Assembly (NCBI RefSeq): GCF_927798215.1
Contig: NZ_CAKMMW010000002.1
Span: 1-64,000, forward strand
Reading direction: 5' to 3'
Length of the DNA: 64,000 nt
Source: Paenibacillus_E allorhizoplanae
Lineage (GTDB): Bacteria > Bacillota > Bacilli > Paenibacillales > NBRC-103111
Shown: positions 35,053 to 43,227 of the stretch, one piece after another
Position numbering within the stretch: position 1 is the stretch's first letter
Layout of the letters: each line of letters begins with the position of its first letter
Translations under genes and position numbers: made by a program
The notes under the pieces: generated by a model
Database searches by the model: none
The model's input: only the letters and a program-made list of their open reading frames with translations
What the model was told of the DNA's origin: nothing

Positions 35053-36090
35053 ATGCGAATTAGAAAACAAATCTTTCGATGTGCCCATATTGCGTTATTA
35101 AGCATGATGCTGCTCCATGCAACATCTGTAAAGGCTGCGGAGAATGCGTCGCCTACAGTATTTTTGGATGGGCTTCCTCTGTCCTTTCAAACACCTCCTG
35201 TGATTGAAGCAGGCTATAGCCTCGTGCCTATGAGAGCCCTTTTTGAAGCGGAAGGTGCTACAATTTCATGGGATGAGAACACGCGAACGGTGACAGCTGT
35301 AAAAGATGGCGCGACAGTAACTTATCAAATTGGAGACTCATTTGCATATAAAAATAAAGAACGGTTGGAGCTGCCCCTACCTGGCAAAATTATTGATGGC
35401 TTCACGATGATGCCATTGCGATTTATTAGTGAGACGCTAGGTAATCTCGTGAAATGGCATGACTACTCCCGCTCGATTACAATCTCATCTGTACACGACA
35501 ATGAAACCACGATCCAATATGGTGTCAATTTGCGCGATACGCCAGATAAAAATGACGATACCCACATTCTTCGTATGCTTGCAAAAACCGAAAAAATCCA
35601 CGTCATTCGTGAAATCAATCCGGATTGGTTAGAGGTACAAGCACAAGACGGCACAATCGGTTTCATCTCCTCTGCTCCGCAGTATTCGGATTACACGAAC
35701 ACGTCGATAGCGATGAAACAAGCGGATGCTTTAATCACTTTCGGGTCCAAATTTATAGGAACACCTTACGAGTTTGGTGCTGCTTCGGGACAAACGAATA
35801 CCTTCGATTGTTCGTCTTTTGTTCAATATGTTTTTGACCACGTATTGTCGAAGGATTTACCACGTGTTTCCTATGACCAAGCGCTGCAAGGGAAAGAAGT
35901 CGGGATTAACGACCTCCGCAAAGGAGATCTCCTCTTTTTCACGGCACGCGGGCTAGATATCGGTCACGTAGGTATTTATGCAGGCAATGGACGGATCCTT
36001 CAAACGTATTCCAAAGAGGATGGCGTTCACTTCACAGCATTCGATGAGAAGTGGAAGAAGCGTTTTGTTACAGCTAGGAGATTGTTCTAA
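35053..36090 (+). CDS. Secreted NlpC/P60 peptidoglycan hydrolase with stalk domain
   Basis: About 345 residues. A signal peptide (HIALLSMMLLHATSVKA) is followed by a copper-amine-oxidase N-terminal-like domain (YSLVPMRALFEAEGATISWDENTRTV and MMPLRFISETLG), an SH3-like segment (about 160-205) and a C-terminal NlpC/P60 domain. The catalytic Cys is in TFDCSSFVQYVF and the His in LDIGHVGIYAGNGRIL. It should cut D-Glu/meso-Dap peptide bonds outside the membrane. GAGGA upstream supports ATG 35053; a TTG five codons earlier is an alternative. Single-gene unit. Confidence 0.92.
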   Translation: MRIRKQIFRCAHIALLSMMLLHATSVKAAENASPTVFLDGLPLSFQTPPVIEAGYSLVPMRALFEAEGATISWDENTRTVTAVKDGATVTYQIGDSFAYKNKERLELPLPGKIIDGFTMMPLRFISETLGNLVKWHDYSRSITISSVHDNETTIQYGVNLRDTPDKNDDTHILRMLAKTEKIHVIREINPDWLEVQAQDGTIGFISSAPQYSDYTNTSIAMKQADALITFGSKFIGTPYEFGAASGQTNTFDCSSFVQYVFDHVLSKDLPRVSYDQALQGKEVGINDLRKGDLLFFTARGLDIGHVGIYAGNGRILQTYSKEDGVHFTAFDEKWKKRFVTARRLF

Positions 36091-36287
36091 CACATAACGC
36101 AGCCAACGCAGCGAACCGAGACAAATAGCGCCCTTATGGGCGCTATTGTCCGTTCGCGTGTGGCCACGGGAGTCGAACTCCACATGTACGGCTGAAGTGC
36201 TTCTTGATCCATAAGTGCTGTCGTCGCCTCTTGCAACGCATCAGCCAGTGCTTCACAGCCCAAACGACCTTGTCCATAGTGCTACAT
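36091..36287 (-). pseudogene. Possible gene remnant downstream of the CobW-family GTPase
   Basis: After an in-frame TAG at 36284-36282, the minus strand has an open frame beginning HYGQGRLGCEALADALQE, which looks coding in composition. It is interrupted by that stop and runs into the NlpC gene's 3' end. It follows the CobW-family gene on the same strand, so it may be a decayed operon partner. Family not recognised. Confidence 0.25.
36124..36147 (+). terminator. Hairpin after the NlpC/P60 gene
   Basis: AATAGCGCCC (36124-36133) pairs perfectly with GGGCGCTATT (36138-36147) around a TTAT loop. The following T run is poor, so termination efficiency is uncertain. Confidence 0.55.
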
Positions 36288-36306
36288 AACATTCAGCTCA
36301 ATAGAA

Positions 36307-37515
36307 CTACAGGACACACTCTTCCTCGATTTCCATAATGATATTAGGGAGCTCATCGCGGAACTCTTTCCAATCTGCTAGCATCTCAGCATCCGTCAGC
36401 AAACAGGTATCCAGGGATGCCATGATTCCATCACGATCCATATCAATGCCTATGAACACAATTTGATTGATTCGATCCCCATGGATGTCATCCCAATGTG
36501 TGATTGCCTCGGAATCTTCTGCCAGAACAGCCGATCTTTCCTCTTCAGGGAGAGCTGCAATCCAAAAGCCCGAAGGGCCAAACCGAATAGAGGGCCCAGC
36601 TTGGCTGAGGCTTTGCGCGTAATTATCACGAGTTGCCAACCACATAATCCCTTTGGATCTGACGATTTCTGCTGGCCAATCGGCCATCCATGCCATCAGT
36701 CGCGAGGGCTCGAAGGGGCGAGCTCTTTCATACACGAACGAAATAATCCCATACTCTTCCGTTTCAGGTGTGTGTGATTCTTTTTCCAATTCGCGCATCC
36801 ATTCAGGTGACCTACTAGCTTCATCGAAGTTAAACAGCCGAGTATTCAAAATTTCAGCAGGATCTACCTGACCGTGTATGGCACGAATAAACTTTGCTTT
36901 CGGTTGTAATAGCCGGAGCACACCTTCAAGCTCATTCAATTCCTCGGCTTCCAACCGATCACACTTATTCAAAATAAGCACATCGCAAAATTCAATCTGA
37001 TCAATCAGCAGATCAACAACTTCGCGCGTGTCGTCTTCACCAACAGCTTGACTACGTTCAAGAAGTGTTTCTCCCGAGAAATAATCTGTCCAGAATCGGA
37101 AAGCATCAACAACGGTCACCATACAGTCCAAACGACACATTCGGGAAAGATCAATACCTTGTTCTTCGTCCGAATAGGTGAACGTTTGAGCAACGGGCAA
37201 CGGTTCACCAACACCTGTCGATTCGATCAGAATATAATCAAATTTGTTTTCCTTGGCAAGTCGTTCAACTTCCTTCAATAGATCGTCGCGCAAGGTGCAA
37301 CATATGCAACCATTAGACATCTCAATTAAGCTTTCTTCTGTTCGAGAGAATCCGTTGCCTTGTCTGATGAGATCAGCATCAATATTAACATCGCTTAAAT
37401 CATTCACAATGACGGCTACTTTCAAGCCATTTCGATTATGGAGAATATGGTTTAATAAGGTTGTTTTACCGGCTCCCAAATAACCGCTCAGTACTGTCAC
37501 AGGTATTGTCTGCAT
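36307..37515 (-). CDS. CobW/YciC-type G3E GTPase, zinc metallochaperone
   Basis: 402 residues. The N-terminal GTPase has P-loop GYLGAGKTTLLNHIL, the metal-binding SNGCICCTLRDDL (CxCC), IESTGVGEP and LNKCDRL. The C-terminal CobW_C domain covers about 230-390. Such proteins deliver zinc or another metal to target enzymes when zinc is scarce. The ATG at 37515 is nine bases after AAGGGGG. A 13-bp Zur-box-like palindrome lies 26 bases upstream, so zinc repression is expected, as for Bacillus YciC. It is adjacent to znuA but separately promoted. Confidence 0.92.
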   Translation of the reverse strand: MQTIPVTVLSGYLGAGKTTLLNHILHNRNGLKVAVIVNDLSDVNIDADLIRQGNGFSRTEESLIEMSNGCICCTLRDDLLKEVERLAKENKFDYILIESTGVGEPLPVAQTFTYSDEEQGIDLSRMCRLDCMVTVVDAFRFWTDYFSGETLLERSQAVGEDDTREVVDLLIDQIEFCDVLILNKCDRLEAEELNELEGVLRLLQPKAKFIRAIHGQVDPAEILNTRLFNFDEASRSPEWMRELEKESHTPETEEYGIISFVYERARPFEPSRLMAWMADWPAEIVRSKGIMWLATRDNYAQSLSQAGPSIRFGPSGFWIAALPEEERSAVLAEDSEAITHWDDIHGDRINQIVFIGIDMDRDGIMASLDTCLLTDAEMLADWKEFRDELPNIIMEIEEECVL

Positions 37516-37540
37516 GGACAATGTCCCCCTTTTATTTAAT

Positions 37541-37553
37541 CGTAAATTTTACG
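37541..37553. promoter_or_regulatory. Zur-box-like operator of the CobW/YciC-type gene
   Basis: CGTAAATTTTACG is a perfect 13-bp dyad around a central T, preceded by AAT. It matches the CGTAAT-N-ATTACG core of Bacillus Zur boxes with A for T at the inner position. Confidence 0.8.
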
Positions 37554-37564
37554 TATACACCACA

Positions 37565-37588
37565 AATAAAAAGCAAACTTCAGTTTGC
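37565..37588 (-). terminator. Terminator of the znu operon
   Basis: GCAAACT (37573-37579) pairs with AGTTTGC (37582-37588) around a two-base loop, followed on the minus strand by a T-rich tract. Confidence 0.85.
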
Positions 37589-37595
37589 ATCACAT

Positions 37596-37631
37596 CTCGC
37601 TATTCTTGCTAATCTCGCTAAACTCGCTAAC
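37596..37631. repeat. Four 9-bp tandem repeats after znuA
   Basis: CTCGCTATT, CTTGCTAAT, CTCGCTAAA and CTCGCTAAC lie in tandem between the znuA stop and its terminator. The unit resembles members of the array at 143-223 (for example TCCGCTAAC). Confidence 0.8.
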
Positions 37632-37640
37632 CCTGAATTG

Positions 37641-38576
37641 TTATTCATCTAACGCTTTCTTCAATGCATGGAGATTGTTCGTCATGATACTTATGTAATC
37701 CAGGTTATTCTTCTTATCCTCAGCAGTTAAACCTTCAAGCGGATTAAGGACATCTGTATGTGCATTGATTTCCTTGGCAATCGTTGTTGCAACCTTAGGA
37801 TCCACTAACGTTTCAAAAAAGATCGTTTTGACTTGCTTCTCCTTCACAAACTCAATGATATCCGCCATTTTGTCTGGTGCAGGCTCTTCTTCCGGTGAAA
37901 GACCAGCGATGGGAACTTGTGTTAACCCGTATTCCTTGGCCAAATAACCAAATGCCGCATGTTGGGTTACGAACTCTTTATGTTTCACAGATGCAAGTGC
38001 TTCTCGGAACGTTCCATCCAGCGCTTTGAGCTTAGCGATATACCTATCCGCGTTATTCCGATAATCATCTTTATGTGTGGGATCAACCGCTATCAATCCT
38101 TGTGCGATCGCTTCTACTTCACGTTGAGCTAACACCGGTGATAACCATACGTGAGGATCCAACTCATGACTATGACCTTCTTCTTCCTCCTCTTCCTCTT
38201 CTTGATGTAAACCTTCTATGAGATCTATTCCGTTACTTGCCTCAACGACAACACGCTTCGTATTCGCAGTGCTTTGCAAGGCTTGCTCAGCCCACCCTTC
38301 TACGATGCCATTGTAAATAAATACATCAGCCTCCTTCACTTTTTTCATATCTTTGGCACTCGGCTCCCAATCATGTGGCTCTGAACCCACTGGTATTAAC
38401 GCGATAACATTCGCATGCTCGCCAGCAACTTGCTTGGTGAATTCATACATCGGATAAAAGCTTGTAACGACATCAAGTTTACCATCGCTTGAGACCGTGT
38501 CAGTTGCGCATCCTGTCAACAGGATAGTTGATAGTCCAGTAAGCATCAGTGATTTTGTCATCCATAACGTTTTCAT
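37641..38576 (-). CDS. znuA: Zinc ABC transporter substrate-binding lipoprotein (ZnuA/AdcA)
   Basis: 311 residues. Lipoprotein signal with lipobox LLTGC near residue 20-23. Cluster A-I fold ligands: His in GSEPHDWEPSAKDM, His in LDPHVWLSP, His in VTQHAAFGYL and an acidic residue in FFETLVDPKVA. Between the first two histidines lies a loop with eight consecutive Glu followed by GHSHE, a charged form of the His-rich loop of zinc-specific ZnuA proteins. GGAGG lies within the end of znuB, which abuts the start by one base. It captures zinc outside the membrane for ZnuBC. Confidence 0.95.
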   Translation of the reverse strand: MKTLWMTKSLMLTGLSTILLTGCATDTVSSDGKLDVVTSFYPMYEFTKQVAGEHANVIALIPVGSEPHDWEPSAKDMKKVKEADVFIYNGIVEGWAEQALQSTANTKRVVVEASNGIDLIEGLHQEEEEEEEEGHSHELDPHVWLSPVLAQREVEAIAQGLIAVDPTHKDDYRNNADRYIAKLKALDGTFREALASVKHKEFVTQHAAFGYLAKEYGLTQVPIAGLSPEEEPAPDKMADIIEFVKEKQVKTIFFETLVDPKVATTIAKEINAHTDVLNPLEGLTAEDKKNNLDYISIMTNNLHALKKALDE

Positions 38577-39458
38577 TTAAAAATTCCTCCTAATGGTTTG
38601 AATGAAAGGTACGGGAACCTTATCTTCCATGATATTTTTGTTAGTCGTCTTACGAAATCGCACCACAGCCTTCTGGATACCTAAGCCTAAGATAAGTAAG
38701 AGCAAAAGTAAGATCGCGATCGTTCCACCCGGTGGTGTACTGAAGGAATAGGAAGCTGTAAGACCTGAAAACACCCCTAGTAACCCCACTCCCATTGCGA
38801 TTAAAAGTGAAGCTGTAAAACTGTGCGCAATCCGTATGGCTAAGGCAGCCGGAAGAACAATGAGTGATGAAACAAGCAGCACCCCAACGATTGGCATTGC
38901 GGCCGAAACTATCATCCCTGTTAAGACGCTGAATCCAAGTGAAATCCATTTCACAGGGATTCCATTCGTTCTCGCGGTTTCTTCATCAAAGGTGATTTGG
39001 TACAGTTGCCGACGGAACAGGAAGAAAAATAAACCGCCGATGGCTGCCACGATAAGCATGAGTGAAAGTTCTGTTTCATTCACAGCCACAACTGACCCGA
39101 ATAAATAGGCAGACAAACCCTTATTCATACTGGGACTGAAGCTCATGATAATAACGGCTGAAGATAGCCCCCCAATCATAATAATGGCGACTGAAATTTC
39201 ACTAAAGGATTTATACGACCGTCTGACATATTCCACAAGGACGGCACCTACCGTTGCTACGACAAAGCCACCTAATGTTGGATGAATATGGATAAAAGCG
39301 CCACCAGCTACACCAGCTAACGAAACGTGAGAGAGCATATCGGCCATTAACGCTTGTCGGCGAAGCATAAGATACATACCTAATAACGAAGCGATGATCG
39401 CAATTAGCCCACCGGCACAAAATGCCCGTTGCATGAAGTCGTAGTGCAGCATTTCCAT
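38577..39458 (-). CDS. znuB: Zinc ABC transporter permease (ZnuB)
   Basis: 293 residues with about eight membrane segments of the ABC-3 family (AFCAGGLIAIIASLLGMYLMLRR, LMADMLSHVSLAGVAGGAF, VSSLIVLPAALAIRIA). It forms the channel with ZnuC and ZnuA. AAAGGAGG is seven bases before the ATG. The start overlaps the end of znuC by 55 bases. Confidence 0.94.
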   Translation of the reverse strand: MEMLHYDFMQRAFCAGGLIAIIASLLGMYLMLRRQALMADMLSHVSLAGVAGGAFIHIHPTLGGFVVATVGAVLVEYVRRSYKSFSEISVAIIMIGGLSSAVIIMSFSPSMNKGLSAYLFGSVVAVNETELSLMLIVAAIGGLFFFLFRRQLYQITFDEETARTNGIPVKWISLGFSVLTGMIVSAAMPIVGVLLVSSLIVLPAALAIRIAHSFTASLLIAMGVGLLGVFSGLTASYSFSTPPGGTIAILLLLLLILGLGIQKAVVRFRKTTNKNIMEDKVPVPFIQTIRRNF

Positions 39459-40111
39459 CCGCCTTCCTCCTTTCTTTCTAATGCAATGACTCTGTCTATG
39501 TACGGAGAGACCTCTTCCAGATTATGTGTGACCATGACAACTGTTCTTCCGAGCGTCTTGGCTTGATCATGCATCAGTTCATAAAATCCAATTCGGCTTT
39601 CATCATCCATACCTGTCGTTGGTTCATCCAATACAAGCAGATCTGGCTCTTGCGCTAGCGCTCTAGCTATGCAAATCCGCTGCTTCTGACCTCCCGATAA
39701 ATCGCCGATTCTACGTTTGCGCAACTCCCACATTCCCAGTTGCCGAAGGGCGGTTTCGGTTACGTCTTCATCCTCTTTGCGAAGTTTGCTAAATAAAGGA
39801 ACCCGAGAAAATCTACCCGAGCGTACAAACTCCCAAATGTTACTCGGAAACCCGCTGTTGAAACCCGCGATCTGCTGGGATACGTAGCCTACTCGCAGCT
39901 TCTCTCCTCTCGAATTCGTCTGTGATAAGAACAGCTGACCTTTCCATGGCACAATTAAACCCAACATGAGCTTAAGTAAAGTTGATTTTGCCGCACCATT
40001 GGGTCCGATGACAGCGACGAATTCGCCAGACTGAATGTCCAATTGTGCATCTTGAATACAAGGAATATCCGCATATCCAAACTCCACCTGCTGCATAGAG
40101 GCAATTAGCAT
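39404..40111 (-). CDS. znuC: Zinc ABC transporter ATP-binding protein (ZnuC)
   Basis: 235 residues. Walker A is normally GPNGAGKST; here it is GPNGAAKSTLLKLML, with Ala in place of the second Gly. Signature LSGGQKQRICIARAL, Walker B LLVLDEPTTGMD and switch His in VMVTHNLEE are intact. The energy subunit of the importer and first gene of znuC-B-A. ATG 40111 is favoured by GAGGAG. The last residues (CCTTTSCNGHF) lie in the overlap with znuB. Zur-box-like sites upstream predict zinc repression. Confidence 0.94.
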   Translation of the reverse strand: MLIASMQQVEFGYADIPCIQDAQLDIQSGEFVAVIGPNGAAKSTLLKLMLGLIVPWKGQLFLSQTNSRGEKLRVGYVSQQIAGFNSGFPSNIWEFVRSGRFSRVPLFSKLRKEDEDVTETALRQLGMWELRKRRIGDLSGGQKQRICIARALAQEPDLLVLDEPTTGMDDESRIGFYELMHDQAKTLGRTVVMVTHNLEEVSPYIDRVIALERKEEGGWKCCTTTSCNGHFVPVG

Positions 40112-40136
40112 TCCTCTCAACTCCTCGAATTTTATG

Positions 40137-40149
40137 CGTAATTTTTACG
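40137..40149. promoter_or_regulatory. Zur-box-like site proximal to znuC
   Basis: CGTAATTTTTACG, a 13-mer dyad with one inner mismatch, lies 26 bases upstream of znuC. It keeps the CGTAA...TTACG core. Confidence 0.7.
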
Positions 40150-40226
40150 AATACATCATGGAATGAATGGAAGTCCGTTCGCCTGCTAGGAACTCCACCA
40201 ATTCCTAAACAAACCGTTCAACTAAT

Positions 40227-40239
40227 CGTAAAGTTTACG
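40227..40239. promoter_or_regulatory. Central Zur-box-like site of the znuC/permease divergent region
   Basis: CGTAAAGTTTACG is a perfect 13-bp dyad with AAT before and TATT after. It lies midway between the divergent genes and may serve either. Confidence 0.8.
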
Positions 40240-40324
40240 TATTACAACGAGTAATATATCTTGCTTTTCCTGCGCTGTCAATATCGTGCTTGCAAGATAT
40301 ACCTAATTCGCTTATGATTTTATT

Positions 40325-40337
40325 CGTAAAGATTACA
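40325..40337. promoter_or_regulatory. Zur-box-like site proximal to the YcgR-like permease gene
   Basis: CGTAAAGATTACA keeps the half-site CGTAA and TTAC with two mismatches to the dyad. It lies 39 bases before the permease start. Confidence 0.6.
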
Positions 40338-40375
40338 TTTAAAGGCAAGTATAAGTAAATGAAGGAGTCTACAAC

Positions 40376-41338
40376 ATGCAAAGTAATTCAGTTATCTTCC
40401 TAAACAGTTTTTTTACAATTGACCATTTGCAATCCTTTAAAACGATTTTCATCAGCCTGATCCTTGAAGCTTTACCGTTTATTTTACTTGGTGTCCTGCT
40501 TTCGTCCTTACTGCAAACATTCGTGCCCGAGTCCACGATACGTCGGTTCACACCTCGGAACCCCGTTCTTGGCATTCTATTCGCTTGCCTACTAGGTATA
40601 CTTTTCCCCATGTGTGAATGTGGTATGATTCCAATCGTTCGTAGACTCATCTTAAAAGGAATGCCCGTTTATATCGCTGTCGTTTTTATTATCGCTGGCC
40701 CCATCCTTAATCCAATTGTCTTCGCGGCTACCCTTATGGCGTTTCGCAATCATCCTTCCATCGCCTACTCTCGGATGGTACTTGCCTTCATCGTCGTCAT
40801 CATTATTGGACTGATACTCTATCGACTAGTAAAAAGAAGCCCATTAAGACTAGGTCAAAATCATGAGTCTAAGTCGCCTCTGCATGACGTACATCACCTC
40901 CACGATAATCATCATTACCACCATAGTGATAACCCCAATAAAGTAATGACATTTTTCGTACATAGTTCAAGCGAGTTTTTTGAAATGGGGAAATTTCTTG
41001 TCTTTGGCGCACTACTCACCGCACTCATTCAAGTGTTTATGCAACGCGAGAGCCTGCTTGCCATTGGGCAAGGCCCGCTCTCATCTCACTTCTTTATGAT
41101 GGGCTTAGCGTATATTCTTTCCATTTGTTCGACATCAGACGCTTTCGTAGCTTCCTCTTTCCAAACCTCATTTACATCCGGTTCCTTACTAACTTTCCTT
41201 GTCTTCGGACCTATGTTGGATTTCAAAAGTACGCTAATGTTGCTTTCGGTGTTTAAGATCAGATTCGTCTTACTTCTGGTACTATTAATCTCATGCACAG
41301 TTCTTATCTGCTCACTGCTTTGGGAACAAATTATCTAA
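40376..41338 (+). CDS. UPF0718/YcgR-like permease (DUF318)
   Basis: 320 residues with about eight membrane helices. The family signature GILFPMCECGMIPIVRRLI contains the CEC motif, followed by AGPILNPIVFAATLMAF; the second half repeats the fold (ICSTSDAFVASSFQT). A His-rich cytoplasmic loop, HHLHDNHHYHHSDN, near residue 180 suggests metal binding. AAGGAG lies nine bases before the ATG. Zur-like boxes upstream and a YcgQ-like partner downstream point to zinc homeostasis. Direction and substrate of transport are unknown; in Bacillus the pair YcgR-YcgQ is similarly uncharacterised. Confidence 0.87.
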   Translation: MQSNSVIFLNSFFTIDHLQSFKTIFISLILEALPFILLGVLLSSLLQTFVPESTIRRFTPRNPVLGILFACLLGILFPMCECGMIPIVRRLILKGMPVYIAVVFIIAGPILNPIVFAATLMAFRNHPSIAYSRMVLAFIVVIIIGLILYRLVKRSPLRLGQNHESKSPLHDVHHLHDNHHYHHSDNPNKVMTFFVHSSSEFFEMGKFLVFGALLTALIQVFMQRESLLAIGQGPLSSHFFMMGLAYILSICSTSDAFVASSFQTSFTSGSLLTFLVFGPMLDFKSTLMLLSVFKIRFVLLLVLLISCTVLICSLLWEQII

Positions 41339-41359
41339 TTCATTTTAGGAGGGATTCGT

Positions 41360-42325
41360 TTGAATCACATGCGTAAAACAAGCTACCATCATTTTCTTCG
41401 CACACTGATTTTACTTGGGTTCTCTAGCTATATAGTTATCCTAACGAAATCAGATTCACTACAGTTCTATATCGCCCCGCGTATGATGATTTACGTTAAA
41501 ATAGCTGCTGTCGTATTGTATATCATCGCATGTTTTCAAGGTTTCATGGCGCTACGATCCTATTGGGGGAAACCAGTAGCCTGCGACTGTGGTCAGCCAG
41601 CTCCGCGTCCCTTCCTGCAAAATATCGGGGCATATGGGCTACTCATCCTACCACTGATGATCGGCTTCCTGCTACCAGATACCGCCTTAAATAGCACGCT
41701 GGTTGCTGCCAAAGGGATAAATCTTTCTGCTGCCACAACCAATATGACGACTCCCCGTCCTGAATCATATAATTTACCTAGCTTCCCTAAACCAGCCACA
41801 AGCAGTCAAACTTTGCGAGCTAGTCAGCCTGAAGCTGCACAAGCTGCTCAGCCAGAAACTGATATCGAGCAACTATTTCAGTCCCCTGATGAGTGGAACG
41901 AAGACTTTGCCAAGATGGGAGTCATTCTTTATAAAAAGGATCGTATTCTCGTACAGCCAGAAATTTACATGGAGATATTGTCGACGATTGACCTATTCAA
42001 GGATATCTTTATAGGCAAGGAAATAGAGTTAACAGGCTTTGTGTATCGTGAGGAGGACAAAATGAGGATGAATCAATTGGTTGTTGGCCGATTCGCGGTT
42101 AGTTGCTGCTCAGCGGATGCTTCTCCTTACGGGGTCTTGGTGGAGTTCCCCACAGCGTCAAATTACCCCCAAGATATGTGGGTTAAAGTCACTGGAACCA
42201 TTCAAAATGCTCATTACAATGGAAACGATATTTTCAAAATAGACGCCACTAAAATCGAAAAAATCGAAGCTCCAAGTTCGCCGTATGTCTATCCGAATTT
42301 CGAACCACTGACCATTCTAAAATAG
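41360..42325 (+). CDS. YcgQ-like TIGR03943 family membrane protein
   Basis: 321 residues. The N-terminal half has three membrane helices and a short CxC site (ACDCGQPAPRP). A soluble C-terminal domain has IELTGFVYREEDKMRMNQLV, FAVSCCSADASPYGVLVEF and the OB-like WVKVTGTI. This matches the permease partner family that always follows UPF0718 proteins. TTG start with AGGAGGG six bases upstream; a later ATG is possible. The gap to the permease gene is 21 bases, so they are co-transcribed under Zur control. Confidence 0.88.
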   Translation: MNHMRKTSYHHFLRTLILLGFSSYIVILTKSDSLQFYIAPRMMIYVKIAAVVLYIIACFQGFMALRSYWGKPVACDCGQPAPRPFLQNIGAYGLLILPLMIGFLLPDTALNSTLVAAKGINLSAATTNMTTPRPESYNLPSFPKPATSSQTLRASQPEAAQAAQPETDIEQLFQSPDEWNEDFAKMGVILYKKDRILVQPEIYMEILSTIDLFKDIFIGKEIELTGFVYREEDKMRMNQLVVGRFAVSCCSADASPYGVLVEFPTASNYPQDMWVKVTGTIQNAHYNGNDIFKIDATKIEKIEAPSSPYVYPNFEPLTILK

Positions 42326-42335
42326 TTAAATGACA

Positions 42336-42370
42336 ATGAGCTGATCAAAATCAATCTTTGAACAGCTCAT
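42336..42370. terminator. Hairpin between the convergent YcgQ-like and AAA genes
   Basis: ATGAGCTG (42336-42343) pairs with CAGCTCAT (42363-42370), with a second paired segment TCAAA/TTTGA inside. There is no clear T run and it overlaps the end of the AAA gene, so it is a possible convergent terminator only. Confidence 0.4.
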
Positions 42371-43061
42371 CTAGAATCATTTTTCTATTGTCTAGAAACC
42401 GTTTGGTAATCATGTAGTGGAGCGTTTCCTCGTATTGGATGTCACTTATAGGTTGATCATCAAAAGTAAGAATCTGGGCATCGGGATATCCAAGCAGTAT
42501 GGGAGAATGCGTAGCAATAATGAATTGAGCTTCCTTCTCCAAATCTTTGATAACACGCATTAAGGCCAATTGTCTTGCTGGCGATAAGGCTGCTTCTGGT
42601 TCATCTAGGAGATATATTGCTTTTTTACCGAATCGATGTTTAAAAAGAGAGAGAAATGCTTCACCGTGCGATTGCTCGTGTAAGGAGCGGCCACCGTAAT
42701 AGGGTAAACTTTCAGGCACCGTATCTAAATAGCTAGCAAAGTTATAAAAAGTCTCTGCTCGGAGAAAGAACCCATTCGTAATCTTCGGCATCCATGAAAG
42801 CCGTAAGTGCTCCCCCAGAATGGAATGCGCTGCGTCGACGTCATACACATTGTTTCTCCCACCACTCGCTGTGTTAAACCCACATTGGTAAGCGATGGCT
42901 TCAAGGATGGTTGATTTGCCTGAACCATTCTCTCCGACCAGGAAAGTGACATTTTTCTCGAAAGTAATGGAAGTCAATGATTGGATAGATGGGATCGTAA
43001 ACGGATATTTCTCAGCGTCGATAGTCCCTTGCTTTTGAATTTCCAGTTTTCTCAGATACAT
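42351..43061 (-). CDS. AAA family ATPase (ABC-like, AAA_21 type)
   Basis: 236 residues. Walker A LVGENGSGKSTILEAI lies near 42-57, Walker B YLLDEPEAALSPARQLALM near 156, and the switch His in FIIATHSPILLGYPDA near 185. This small stand-alone ATPase is like those annotated as predicted ATPases of the RecF/ABC class. No membrane partner or nuclease is adjacent, so the role is open. GGAG is 11 bases before the ATG. Confidence 0.85.
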   Translation of the reverse strand: MYLRKLEIQKQGTIDAEKYPFTIPSIQSLTSITFEKNVTFLVGENGSGKSTILEAIAYQCGFNTASGGRNNVYDVDAAHSILGEHLRLSWMPKITNGFFLRAETFYNFASYLDTVPESLPYYGGRSLHEQSHGEAFLSLFKHRFGKKAIYLLDEPEAALSPARQLALMRVIKDLEKEAQFIIATHSPILLGYPDAQILTFDDQPISDIQYEETLHYMITKRFLDNRKMILDELFKD

Positions 43062-43182
43062 AAAACGTCAACTCCATTAGAATTATTAAGTATACTTCTA
43101 TTCTAAGTGTTTCTAAGTCGAAGTAAAGTTTCACGGGAAATCACAATAATTAATGACATTAATCATTCATTGCATTAAATAC

Positions 43183-43206
43183 GAAAAAAGCCTGATTTCT
43201 CAGGCT
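43183..43206 (-). terminator. Terminator of the ABC-F gene
   Basis: AGCCTGA (43189-43195) pairs with TCAGGCT (43200-43206), followed by six T on the minus strand. Confidence 0.88.
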
Positions 43207-43227
43207 CCTCCACATTCTTATATCTCC

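Noticed and set aside
36166..36184. tRNA-like T-arm (GGAGTTCGACTCC on the minus strand)
   Set aside because: Only a four-base stem around TTCGA is present; no acceptor, D or anticodon arms could be paired around it, and the stretch lies within a coding-like frame.
37596..37631. CRISPR-like array
   Set aside because: The units are 9 bp in direct tandem without spacers, and no cas genes are present.
43149..43181. AT-rich TTAATG/CATTAA repeats between the AAA and ABC-F genes
   Set aside because: Imperfect, low-complexity sequence typical of a promoter region; no clear dyad or repeat unit could be defined.
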